A stretch of DNA of 64,000 nucleotides from Benincasa hispida (Eukaryota; Streptophyta; Magnoliopsida; Cucurbitales; Cucurbitaceae). The stretch spans positions 22,321,819-22,385,818 of the forward strand of contig NC_052350.1 in assembly GCF_009727055.1 (NCBI RefSeq). The letters are read 5' to 3'. Each line of letters starts with the position of its first letter. Positions within the stretch are counted from its first letter, which is position 1. Positions 43,896-55,369 of the stretch are shown piece by piece. The position numbers were made by a program, and so were the translations under genes. Below the pieces are notes generated by a model, which ran no database searches, was not told the origin of the DNA, and saw only the letters and a program-made list of their open reading frames with translations.

Positions 43896-45664
43896 TGGAA
43901 AGAGTTAAATAACATGCAAAGGAAGTATCAAGGATCCATAAGCATTCAAATTCACTAATTTTTGCAAAAACTAGAGTGTGCTCTTCTAAAAAGTGGGTTT
44001 TTAGATCATACCTTTGATGAACTCTCCAAGAAAACGTGTGTACAGTAGCAGTCTTCACTTGATATCCCGTGAACCACCTCAAAGCCTTTCCTACTATCCT
44101 CTTGGAGTAGGAAGAGTTGTGGGACTCAAGAACTGGTTGAAGATGTGAAGAACCAAGAAGAGCTCACAGTAGCCGGTAAGAAGAAGACAGTCTCTTCACA
44201 GAAAATTTTCTCTCAAAAAATTCTGTATTCATCCCCCTCAAATGACTCCAATGTTCTTTATATATAGTAGATGAACATGCAAAGAAATGGAGTACATGGC
44301 TTGCAGCTCATGCTTGGAGAATCAATGTAGAGAGGATAATGGCCTTTGTGTGAGCATAAAGATGAAGGTAATAGAGAAAATTGAATCTCCATTTTGTGCA
44401 ACCATCAAAAACCGATTTTCCATTTTCTTTAACCATTTTAATACAAAATTGATTTTCTTAAATTAATTTCATAAATTAATTTAAAATATTAATTAATTTA
44501 ATATCAAATATTAAATTAATTTTTTTGCACAATAATCATCTTCATATTTTTAAATCATATTTAAATATATATTCTCTTGTTTCGTTTAATATGAATGTTT
44601 CAAATTAATTTCTCAAGCTACCCTAAAACTTATCCATTTATGAGCAAGTAGGGGGACCTCACGGACCTACAGATCATGGGCTCCAACGATTCGAGATTAA
44701 TCGGCTAAACTCATTAGTCCAATCTAACCCCCATTCGTTAACTAATGGGACACTCCACTATAGCCCATAGTTGAACTCATCTCACTGTAGATGCATTATG
44801 TTCGCTTAATAATCATAATCAGTAAGTCAATCCTTCACAAGTTGTTCGTAATCACAGCTAGGTCAAAAATACCGTTTTACCCTTGTTACTACATCTTGTT
44901 CCTTAAGTTCCTACCGATCCTCTAATGAATAATTCTGATTCATAATCTCTATGAATCTAATCCATTCTCTATTATGAGAAGGCGGGGCCCCGTTTGATCA
45001 AGACCTGGAGTTAATACTTAAGAGAATAACCTATCTGCTAACCCTAAATAGGGTAGGAGTGAATTCCATCTTGCAAGGCTATGTCCCCAGCTATTCATCC
45101 GGTCTTATCCCTAAAATGGTAAGCTTATTGAGCAGTGTTGTTGGACTACTCTCACCGTCATAGATTAAAGGATAATCTTGAACAAATAGAAGTTCATAGC
45201 TAGCTTAGGATTAAGATGGAGTTAACCTAGGTTATGCAATAAATGAAATAGTCAGTTTTAACAGTAAACGGTCGCTATAAAGAAAAGTGACTCTTTTCGT
45301 GGTCCAGTCATATATGTAAACTCATTGCATAGGATGCCCCTACTCTCATGTCTCAACATGAACGATTTGTGGATCACATCGTTTGTAGCATTTTACAACT
45401 TCTTGTAACAACTACAAAGTGGGCCGCATCCAATAATGTTAACAGGATGAGATACCCAATTTCATCCATACACTTATTAGACCATTTAAGCTATATACTG
45501 TCAACTCGATCCTGTTTATGTTGCTACATAAGGTTACAACATTCAGACTATAGCCAAGTATGCGTTTATTGGATTTTTATAATAAGATGCAAAATCAACA
45601 AGTCATTATTATTGATAAAATAGAATGTTTAACACGAACTGCAAGTTCTAGAGCATTCCCAACA
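43896..45664 (-). repeat. 5' LTR of copia 5 (1,769 bp, minus strand)
   Basis: On the minus strand it starts TGTTGGGAATGCTCTAGAAC (45664 leftward) and ends AACTCTTTCCA (43896). Near its end GCAAAAATTAGTGAATTTGA (about 43970) closely matches solo LTR C at about 55300, tying the two together. Other shared phrases are TGATCAAACGGGGCCCCGCC (about 44995) and the AGGTCCCCCTACTTGCTC region (about 44645). Frames such as 45348-45623 are not supported as genes. Confidence 0.8.
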
Positions 45665-45729
45665 AGACCATCACTAGCTAAGGTGGGGACTGAATCACCT
45701 GCATTTTTAGAATGAATTCATGGTGATAT
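45665..45729 (+). pseudogene. 65-bp island of copia 3 pol
   Basis: This short piece between two inserted elements encodes residues that directly follow the finger region cut at 37998 and precede the integrase at 47787, with a TAG inside (near 45711). It shows that the left and right parts of copia 3 are one element. Confidence 0.7.
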
Positions 45730-47779
45730 TGTTGGGGTTGATGCCCTAAATCTCGTAGGGTCATGTAGTTTGGAAACACTTGTATGAACAAACATTTCTG
45801 TGATTAATAATATTTGATATTTTATTCACTTCTATCTATGAAATATATGATATTTTAGTTGAATTAACCACAAACCAATAAACTAACTTCCATGATTATC
45901 GTTGTAACTTAAACATGTATGTGAGGACATACAGGTGGATCGTGTTTAAGTGATAACCTAAATGGTTTGTAGTATATGGATAAGGCTGGATACCTTATCC
46001 TCGTAATACTACGAGTATGACCTGCTTTGTTGGTGTTACAATTGTTGTAAAGTGCTACAAATGTTCTGATTCTGATCATTCATGTATTAGGCATGTGAGC
46101 GAGGATATTCTATACAAAGGAGTTTGTATAAGATTAGACCATGAAACGTTTAGTCTCGTTATATAACGCCGTTCATAATAGAGACTTTCATTTCACTAGG
46201 ATGACCATAGGTAACATGACTTTAATCCTGAGTGAGTTGTGAACTCCTGCTTATGAGGGCGGTCTTTTGATATGCATGGATGAGAGTCTCTAGATCGCCG
46301 ACTCAATAAGCCTACCATTTTGGGGATTTGTCTGATTGGGGAGCTGGGAACTCAGCTAAACAAGATGGAATTCACTCCTTCCCTGAAGCAAGGGTAAGTA
46401 TATAAATTGCTCCCTTAAGGGCTGATTCCGGGTTTTGAACAATGTGGCGCCACACTCTCTCTTGGCCCGAGAGGGGTTTTGTCATAGTGAGACTATGATC
46501 TATTGTTCATTAGAGAGATCAGTGGTACTTAAGGAGTTAGATGTAACTACAGGGGCAAAATGATAATTTGGCCTAACTGTACTTACGAGCAGTTTATGAG
46601 GGGCATCGTACTGTTGATTGGTTATATCCAATGGACACAGAAATATATCTATTATACTTAGAGTACAGCTGTCGGTCTTTAGTTGAGTGTTTGATAGTTA
46701 ACAGATGGTGGATAATGTGATTTAAGAGTTAATCAGTTATTTACATACCGTTGGAGCTTCAAGGTACAGGTCCATGAGGTCCCCTTGGTAGCTCAATGGA
46801 TTTAAGTTGAGAATTAGTTATTGGGTTAATTTGAAATGTCCAAATTAACAAGAGAGAATTTAATTATATATGATATAATTAAATTAATTAAATTATATAT
46901 GATATAATTGAGACAATGTATTTGATACATTATTGTTTAATTGGAGGAATAAATATTTGAATATGATTTAAATATATTTTCTATCAAATAGATTCATAGT
47001 TATTAAATTTAATATAAATTTGATTTATATTAAATGCCATAAAATAGAGAAAAAGAACTATAGTTTATATATTGTATATGATGCAATATTAAAACTATAA
47101 GTTATAACTATAATATGATAAATTAGTTATCATATTTATTTATAATTATTAATTATTTGATAATTAATTATTTTTCTCTCTAACCACCCCTTAGTGAGAA
47201 GTTATTTAGTCTTTGTGGCAAAAATCAGATATATGAAATATGATTTCATTTTTTTATTTAGGAGATAAGTTGTCACAATCGAGTAAGGGAAAGTCTACTA
47301 CACGAATCTTAAGAGACTAAACGATTGAGTAAGTTAGTCTATGTGATAGACTTGATCGTCTACACAACAACCTTGTTCCCTTCTCAATCATCTTCCTCCT
47401 CCAAACTCCAAACTTCCCTCTAACCAAAATTAGCCAGAGCCCACCACTCTTGGATTCTCACACCAAGAATACCAAGATAACCAAGATAACCAAATGGTAG
47501 TATCATGTCTGGTCCGAGTTTACTTGTTGCTATTTGCTGCTGTTCGAGGGAGTTTGTGACTTGTTCGACGCGTTCGTGAATGAGTACGACAAGGGATTAA
47601 CTTGAAGAATGGTTCTTTACATGTATAATATCTAAATTATTTTTATTTCAAAAGTATGCTGTAATTTAAACTTTATGTATAATCTGTTCTTGTATGACTG
47701 CAAATGTATGTGTTCAATCACAATGAGATCTTGACAATCCGTTTCCACTCAAAGGTTCTCTATCAAAACAGTTCCTTCA
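45730..47779 (+). mobile_element. Solo LTR B (2,050 bp, TGTTGGG family)
   Basis: Starts TGTTGGGGTTGATGCCCTAA and ends CAGTTCCTTCA. The flanks are GTGATAT (45723-45729) and GTAATAT (47780-47786), an imperfect direct repeat; the target duplication may be GATAT/AATAT with two extra bases at the LTR end. It interrupts the integrase of copia 3 just before the CGP residues. It shares its start, CATGTATGTGAGGACATACA-type phrases and GGTCCATGAGGTCCCCTTGG with solo LTR A. AT-rich tract 46840-47180, then a C/T-rich region at 47370-47460. Confidence 0.75.
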
Positions 47780-47786
47780 GTAATAT

Positions 47787-50640
47787 GTGGACCTATTAAC
47801 CTACCAAGTAGACCATTTAAATATTTTATGGTACTAATAGATGCATCCAGTAGATGGTCACACATGTATTTATTATCAAGTCGAAATCTTGCATTTGCAA
47901 GATTACTTGCTCAAATAATTAAGTTAAGAGCACAATTTTCTAATTATACAATTAAGACCATACGTCTTGATAATGCTTGTGAACTTATATCCCAAGCTTT
48001 TGATAATTATTGTATGTTAACTGGGATAAGTGTTGAACATTCTGTAGCTCATGTACATACACAAAATGGTTTAGCAGAATCATTCATAAAATGTTTGCAA
48101 TTAATTGCAAGACCATTACTTATGAGAGCTAAGCTTCCTTCATATATATATGAGGGCATGCTATTTTGCATGCAGTGCCACTTGTATACATTAGGCCATT
48201 AGCTAATCATAAGTATTCTCCATTACAATTAGCTTATGGTCATGAGTAAAATATTTTCCATACGAGAATTTTTGGGTATGCATCATATGTTCCAATTGCT
48301 CCACCACAACGCACTAAGATGGGTCCTCAAAGGAGGTTAGGAATATATATTGGATATGATTCCCCATCAATTATTAAATATTTTGAACCCCTGACGGGTG
48401 ACGTACTTACTGCACAATTTTCTGATTGTCATTTGAATGAAACAAAAATTTCAACATTAGGGGGAGAAATTAAGAAATTAGAAAAGAAAATTAAATGAAA
48501 TGCATCGTTATTGCCTCATTTAGATCCCCGTACAGATCAATGTGAACTTGAAGTTAAAAAAATAATTCATTTGCAAAATATAGCAAATCAATCACTAGGT
48601 GCATTTATAGATGCAAAGAAAGTAACCAAGTCACATTTACCAGCTATAAATGTTCCATAAAAAATTGATATCCCAACATACCAAGTTGTCGCTAATGAGT
48701 CTGGAACACGCAAAAAGTGTGGTAGACCAGTGGATTCCAAAGATAAAAATCCTCAAAAATGAAAAACAATTAATAGTAAAAAAGACTTGGTTGAGGATGT
48801 AAATACCCATGAAAAAATCCTTGACATGACTAGTGAGAAAAGAGAAATACCTAAAGATAATAATGAGACTTCAATAAAAAAATGTATGATAAGAAAAAGA
48901 TGGAATCAACTAATGTAGTTATTGATAACATTTTTGTACATAATGTTGCTCTTGATATTATATTTAAAAATGAGGATCTTGAATCAAAATCTTTGAAGAA
49001 TGTGGACATAGAAAAGATTGGCTTTAGTGGAAAGAAGCAATCGAGGTAGAATTAAACTCACTTTCAAAACAACAGGTTTTTGGACTAGTAGTCTGAAAAC
49101 CAGAAAGTGTCGAACCTATGGGACACAAATGGGTATTTGTGAGAAAAAGAAATGAAAATAATGAGGTCACTAGAAACAAAGTAAGATTAGTTGCACAAGT
49201 TTTGTCACAAAGACCTGATATTGATTATGAGGAGACATATTCTCCAATAGTGGACACAATTACACTAAGATATTTAATTGGCTTGACTGTGTATAAGAGT
49301 TTAGATATGTATCTGATGGATGTAGTCACAACATATTTATATGGATCTCTTGATATTGATATTTATATCAGAATCCAGAATGATTTAAGATACCTGAAAC
49401 ATATATATCAAATTTCCGGGAATGATATTCAATAAAGTTATAGAGATCACCATTTGGATTGAAACAAACAGGACAGATGTGTCACAATCGTCTGAGTGGA
49501 TGTTTATTGAAATAAGGAAATCAAAATAATCCAATATGTTCGTGAGTTTTTGTAAAGAAATCATAATCAGGATTTGCTATTATAATTATATATATTAATG
49601 ATTTAAAGATAATTGAAACTCTCGAAGAGCTTTCAAAGGTAATAGAATATCTTAAGAAATGGATTTGAGATGACAGATCTCGGAAAAACAAAATTTTGCC
49701 TTGGTTTGAAAATTGAGCATTTAGCCGATGGAATATTTATTCATCAGTAAACTTATACAGGAAAATTTTTGAAAAGATTTTATATGGACAAAGCACACCC
49801 ATTGAATATTCTAATGGAAGTACGTTCATTGGATAAAAATAAAGATATATTTCGACTTCGAGAAGATAATGAAGAACTTCTTCGTCCTGAAGTATCATAC
49901 CTTAGTGCAATTGGTGCACTTATGTATCTTGCTAATAATACAAGACCAGATATTGCATTTTCAATAAATTTATTAGCTAGATATAGTTCTTCTACTACAA
50001 AAAGACATTGGAACAAAATTAAACATATGCTCCATTTTCTCCGATAAACAATCGGTATGGGTTTGTTTTATTCAAATAAATAAAATTTTGATCTATTTCG
50101 TTATGCAGATTCTGGATATTTATCTGATCCACACAAAGCTAGATCTCAAATAGGTTATCTGTTCACATATGGAGGAACTGCTATATCATAGTGATCGATG
50201 AAACAAACCATAATGGCCATTTCCTCAAATCATGTTAAAATTCTTGCAATTCACGAGACTAGTTGAGCATGTGTATGGTTAAAGTCAATGACTCGACACA
50301 TTCGTGAAATATGTGGCTTATCTTCTAATAAAAATCTTCCAACAATATTATACGAAGACAACACAGCTTGCATAGCCTAAATCAAAGGAGGATATATTAA
50401 AGGAGATAGAACAGAGCATATTTCACCGAAACTTTTTACACTCATGAACTTGAAGAAAATGGTGATATCACTGTACAACAAATTTGTTCAAAGGATAACC
50501 TGGCAGACTTATTTACAAAGGCATTACCAATCGCGACTTTTGAAAAATTGGTGCACAACATTGGAATGCAGTGACTTAGAGATCTTAAGTGATGTTTTCA
50601 TGAGGGGGAGTAAATATATTGTATTCTTTTAGGAGTATGT
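47787..50640 (+). pseudogene. Copia 3 pol, part 2: integrase, RT, RNase H
   Basis: The integrase resumes at about 47787 and is best read from 47828: DASSRWSHMYLLSSRNLAFA, TIKTIRLDNACELISQAFDN and HTQNGLAESFIKCLQ. The third acidic residue is kept in the AES box. The integrase end is FGYASYVPIAPPQRTKMGPQ (about 48267-48330), then the linker. RT: GHKWVFVRKRNENNEVTRNK (49121), LAQ.LSQRPDIDYEETYSPI (about 49200-49245), DVVTTYLYGSLDIDIYI. The second RT half is frameshifted (MTDLGKTKFCLGLKIEH, about 49670-49720; LSAIGALMYLANNTRPDIAF, 49901-49960). RNase H shows YADSGYLSDPHKARSQIGYL (about 50103-50160) and LYEDNTACIA (about 50350). Stops throughout. The purine tract is at 50601-50610. Confidence 0.8.
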
Positions 50641-51405
50641 ATTATATAAAATATGTACTATTTTTCTTTCACTAGGGTTTTTTCCATTAAGTTTTTCCTA
50701 ATATGGTTTTAACGAGACATATAAAAAATATTATAAAAGACCTTCTATAGCATTTTTTTTCTAAGACTATGAAATGTTTTCATAATATTAAATATATGTT
50801 ATCAAAAGTTGACTTTTTATAGCATTTTTTATAGTGTTAAAGCTATGAAAAATTAGACTTTCAATAATATGGGCTACAATAACATTTCAAGCGATGAAAA
50901 GTCTACGATAACCTTTTTCAATGCTATCGTATGTAATATTTTTTGTCTCTTAGTTCACCGTAGAAGTACAAGCATATAACATTGTATTCTTAAAATTGCA
51001 AATATAACCATGGTTTTTTAAACTAGCAATTATAGCGAAAACGTCATATCATTTTTTTTGTTATTTCAATTTTACTCTGATGGATGTATTAATATTTACA
51101 ATTGATTTACTAAATTTACCATTCGAGGTGGATAATTCGAACTACAAACTTCTTAGTTCATGCCTAGCTAAACTACCCTCTGGTGAGACTACATACTTTT
51201 ATCATTTAACATTTATGTTATACATAATTAAAATGCGTAGCAATTATGGCTTACCCATGACTTGACAAATAAGTGAAGAATGTTGTTATCTTTTATTTCA
51301 AATGATATAGTATAAAAATTTGATGCCAAATTCTTGGTTTTAATGCAAGTGCACATATCAAGTTATAGTATAGTAAAACGACTTAATAGATCGAGTATCG
51401 TTGGT
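50641..51405. other. AT-rich DNA with inverted CTATAGCATTTT-type words
   Basis: CCTTCTATAGCATTTTTTTT (about 50741), TTTTTATAGCATTTTTTATA, AAAGCTATGAAAA and CAATGCTATCGTAT recur in both orientations over 50735-50945, as in the subterminal regions of small DNA transposons. Termini could not be defined. 51000-51400 shows nothing. Confidence 0.4.
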
Positions 51406-51940
51406 TGGAAATGACTTTTGGACTTAGGCCCATGGGAAAAGTTAAGAGAGTGGGAAGTTTTGTCCCACATCGATAGATTTAGAATTACCTAGAGGGTATA
51501 AATACCAAGACATTCTAAATGAGTATCTAAAGTGAGTTAGTGGTAGAAGCATAACTCTTTCACCACACGTGCGCGTTGCTGTCCGATAGGAGGACGAGTC
51601 TGGGTTTGGGTAACTGCGCTTGTGTGAAAGAGAATTAAATTTCTATTACTTAATCGTCTGGACTATTTGATTTTTTGTCCGTTGGTTATTGTCCGTTAAC
51701 GGACCTTTTCTTTCCATCCGTTGGTGTCCTCCTCTCACACATTATATAATACTGTTCTGAGACACCTTCTTATCGGTTCTAGTTCTTTTTTCAATGAGTT
51801 TACGCCTGGATTTGTAAGCTGTGTTAATCTTGGGGAGCAACCGGCATAAGCGATTAGCACTGAGGTCACGCCGTATTTTCTTTCAGGACAGTGGTTCTTC
51901 CACGACGCAGCAACTTTCGTGACATCTGTTTAAACAATCT
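51406..51940 (+). repeat. 5' LTR of copia 4 (end approximate)
   Basis: Starts TGGAAATGACTTTTGGACTT, with a TATA box TATAAATA near 51497-51504. CACCACACGTGCGCGTTGCT and GTCCGTTGGTTATTGTCCGTTAACGGACC (an inverted-repeat stretch near 51678-51710) follow. The U5 end lies before gag at 51958, where no clear tRNA-Met primer motif was seen. Confidence 0.65.
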
Positions 51941-51957
51941 AAAAGCGAATAACACAG

Positions 51958-53481
51958 ATGTCGATCAAGAATGGTAAGGTTCTCCCTGATCTGTCTAAGC
52001 TCGAACCACTGAATGAAGCGAATTATCGTCGCTGGTCTTAGAAATTATTTATTTTCTTCGAGTAGTTGGAGATTGATTACATCATCACCATAAAAGTACC
52101 TACCAAAAAGGTGAGCACTGTCTTTGATCTAGAATTCTCCATCCAACCCATTGATGTATCTGATCAATCAAAGCAGTCCACAATTGATCCTGATAAGTAC
52201 GAGAAAGACAAGAAAATGGTCCGCGATCATCAGTTGAATCATTTGACAGATTCAATGTTCAATTTGTTCGTGGTCCATAAATCAACAAAATTAATTTGGA
52301 GTACATTGGAGTCCCAACATGGAAGAGATGATGTTGGTCGCAAAAAGTACGTTGTTTGTAAATTACTACAATTCCAAATGACGGACGAGAAACTGGTAGT
52401 GGAACATATATATGAGTATGAAAATGTGCAAGATTCTACAAGCTAATGTGCTACTTAAGAAATTTCCCCCATCCTGGAGCAACTATAGAAATCATCTAAA
52501 ATACAAAAAGAAGAATTTGACACAACAGGAGCTGACCAGTCACATGCGCACCGAAGAAGCCAATAGGCTAAAAGATAAGCTAATTTCTAGAAATCTAAAT
52601 TCAGTTGATGTTAACTTGGTTAAATCTTCTCCTGTTAACAAAGATAGGTCCAAAAATCATAAGAAGTAATCTGGAAAGAATAATTCTTCTTAGAAGAATA
52701 GACATCGCAAAACTGCTGGTGGGAAGATTGAAAAGAAAAAACTGATTTGCTATTTTTACGGGAAACCAGGACACAAATCCTATCAATAGAGTGAAAGCAA
52801 AGAATGACCAAATCAGCAACCTACACCACAAGTTAATCTTACTGAACAAGATGACGTAATTGGTTCTGTTGTGGAAGCAAACTTGGTGGAAAAAAGATTG
52901 ATTGAATACTTGACACCGGAGCTTCGAGACATTTCTGTTCAAACCGAGAGCTCTTCCATGACTACGAGGACACTACTAACAGAGAATGTGTGTCCATGGA
53001 TAATCGGCCACAACAAGAGTGCTTGGAAAAGGGAAGGTTCTTTTAAAATTAAAATCTAGAAACACTTTAACTTTAAATAATGTATTGTATGTACCTTCCT
53101 TACATATGAACTTGCTATCTAGGAGTCTGTTGAATCGGGCTGGGCTTAAGATTCTCTTAGAAGCCGACAAGGTTGTCCTCACAAAAAATAGAGACTTTGT
53201 TTGTAAGGGATATCTTGCTGATGGTCTTTTTGTACTGAGTACTATCTCTGTTTCAAATATGATGAATGTAAGTACTCCTAATTCTGCTTACTTAGTTGAG
53301 TCTCTTCATACGTGGGAAGGTAGACTAGGTTATTTGATTATTGCATCAGTTAAGAAACATAAGAATTTAAAATTGATTAATACATCTAAAAAACATGAAA
53401 CTAGTAAATGTCCTATTTGTGTAGAAACAAAGTTTGCCGAGAAACCTTTTAAACCTATCGCATCTAGAAGTACAAAATTAC
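51958..53481 (+). pseudogene. Copia 4 gag, protease and GAG-pre-integrase
   Basis: The ATG at 51958 gives MSIKNGKVLPDLSKLEPLNE, with stops at 52039 and 52063. Further Gag residues are HQLNHLTDSMFNLFVVHKST (about 52230-52285), GRKKYVVCKLLQFQM and, after a frameshift at about 52412, ILQANVLLKKFPPSWSNYRN and LTSHMRTEEANRLKDK. The knuckle reads CYFYGKPGHKSYQ and has lost two Cys. Protease DTGASRHF is at about 52910-52935. The frame 53019-53501 carries LNNVLYVPSLHMNLLSRSLL and the finger CPICVETKFAEKPF (about 53410-53450). Pol is cut at 53481 by solo LTR C. Confidence 0.8.
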
Positions 53482-55364
53482 TGTTGGATTTTATGTTCTA
53501 AAAACTCGCGGTTTGTAAAATAATAAAAATTTTCTATTATCAATATACTTGTTATTGATCTCATAAATTGTATGAAAGTTTAGATCCAATATACTAAGAC
53601 TCATGACTATTGTATGAGTACTTGAACTTTATGTGGAGACATAAGAGTAGATCAGGTTCGAGTAAATAGTCAAAATGATCTATGGTACATGAAGGAGGTT
53701 GGGTACCTTATTCTAGTAACACCATTGGATGCGGCCTACTCTGTAGTTGTTACAAGGAGTTGTAAAGTTCTACATACGATGTGATCCTGATTCGTACATG
53801 TTATGACATGAGGAGTGGGGGCGTCCTATGCAATGAGTTTGCATAAGATCAGGACCAAGAAATAAGTCACTCTTACTTTATAACGTTGTTTACTGTTTAA
53901 GACTTACTATTTCACCTAGATGACCTAGGTAACTCGATCTTAATCCTGAGCTAACTATGAACTCCTGTTTATTCGGGATTGCCCTTAGATTTGAATAGTT
54001 GAGGGTTGGCTCAACAGCGCTGGCTCAACAGCGCCGGCTCAGTAAGACTCCCATTTCAGGGGTAAGATCGGATTGATAGCTGGGGACATAGGGTGCAAGA
54101 CGGAGTTCACACCTACCCGATTTAGGGATAGAAGAAAGGTTGTTCTCTCCAGTACTGAATTCAGGTCTTGAACAAGGGGCCCCACTCTCTCACAGGGCTG
54201 AGAGAGTTTGGTTTAGTGATTGGATCACAAACCAGTTGTTCATTAGAGGATCAGTAGGGACTTGAGGAATAAGACGTAATCTTGGAGGTAAAACATATAT
54301 TTGACCCAACCGTTATTACGAACAACCTATGAAGGGTCGACTTGCTAATTATAGTTAAATCATGTAGACATAATATATCTACAGTTAGTAGAGTGCAACT
54401 ATAGTCTTTAGTGGAGTGACCCATTAGTTAATGAATGGGGATTAATTTGGTCTAATGAGTTTAGCCAATTAATCTCGGATCATTGGAGCCCATGATCTGT
54501 AGGTCCGCGAGGCCCTCTTACTAGCTCGTAACGGACTAGCTCTAGCATAGCGTGATAAGTTAATTTGAAACGTTCAAATTAGAATTAAGGGAATTAGTAA
54601 TTATATGAGATATAATTATATGTTCAATTTTAGAATTAAACGGAATAGGAGAATTTATATATTTAAATATGATTTAAATATATAAAGATGGATATGTGTT
54701 AAAATTAATTTAATATTTGATATTAAATTAATTAAGTTTTATTTAATAATTAATTTATAAAATTAATTAAAATTTTCATTTTAAAATCAAAATAGATTTA
54801 ATAAAATTAAATTTTGATTTTTTGAGATAAAATTGAAAAAGGAAAAGAAAACAAAACACTTAAATGGAAAAGGAGGTTTTTCCATTATCCATCACCAAGT
54901 AGTTCACTCAAATGGCAATATCTTTGCCTTGTCTTCTCCAAGCATGAGCTGCAACTTATGCAACTCTTCTCTTTGCATGTTGATTTGCAATATAATAAAG
55001 ATATTGGAGTGAAAATCGGACATGCAATCTATAGAGAATTTTAGAGAAAATTCGGGTTGAAGAAAGGGTTCTTTAACAAGGTTGTTGCAGTGAGCTTTTC
55101 TTCTTCTACCCTTGATTCAAGCTTATTTCCAGTCCCACAACTCAATCTAGAGCACCAAAAGAATAGTGGGGAGGATCTTGAGGTGGTCTACAACAAGATT
55201 TGGAGAAGATAGTAGCTGGTGAAGGAGCTTTGAAGAAGTTCTACAAGAGGTATGTCTTGAAACTCATTTTTCCGGCAAAAGCATGCTTTATATTTTGCCA
55301 AAATTAGTGAATTTGAATGCTTAGATGATCCTTGTGCTTCCGCTGCTATTGATACAATCTTGCA
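53482..55364 (+). mobile_element. Solo LTR C (1,883 bp) with perfect 5-bp target duplication
   Basis: Starts TGTTGGATTTTATGTTCTAA (53482) and ends ACAATCTTGCA (55364). The target duplication ATTAC is exact: 53477-53481 and 55365-55369. It lies between the finger region and the integrase core of copia 4, and the reading frame is restored when the LTR and one ATTAC are removed. Internal phrases (TTAGTCTAATGAG, GGTCCGCGAGGCCC, GCCAAAATTAGTGAATTTGA) match the copia 5 LTR read from the minus strand, so copia 5 is the closest full-length relative in the window. Confidence 0.9.
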
Positions 55365-55369
55365 ATTAC

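Larger units (their letters stand above)
37999..45664 (-). mobile_element. Copia element 5 (minus strand), nested in copia 3, 3' end lost
   Basis: On the minus strand: 5' LTR 45664-43896 (1,769 bp, TGTTGGGAATGC..CTTTCCA), primer site TGGTATCAGAGC (43894-43883), a 2.6-kb leader, gag from 41306, and pol to about 38000. The expected RNase H, polypurine tract and 3' LTR are missing: the RT frame runs straight into antisense copia 3 sequence at about 37998. Five host bases AGACC follow the LTR at 45665, but no second copy is kept on the left, so one deletion removed the element's 3' end together with the left target duplication. Its LTR belongs to the same broad TGTTGG family as solo LTRs A, B and C. 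Confidence 0.8.
36067..50640 (+). mobile_element. Copia element 3, split by two insertions
   Basis: One plus-strand copia element in three pieces: 36067-37998 (leader, gag, protease, GAG-pre-integrase), 45665-45729 (a 65-bp piece of pol) and about 47787-50640 (integrase, RT, RNase H, polypurine tract). Removing the minus-strand copia insert (37999-45664) and solo LTR B (45730-47779) restores the usual residue order of this family across both junctions, so these pieces were once contiguous. The purine tract TGAGGGGGAG is at 50601-50610. No 3' LTR was recognised after it. All coding parts contain stops. Confidence 0.75.

Noticed and set aside
45348..45623. 91-codon plus-strand frame
   Set aside because: Lies inside the copia 5 LTR on the antisense strand, without any family resemblance.
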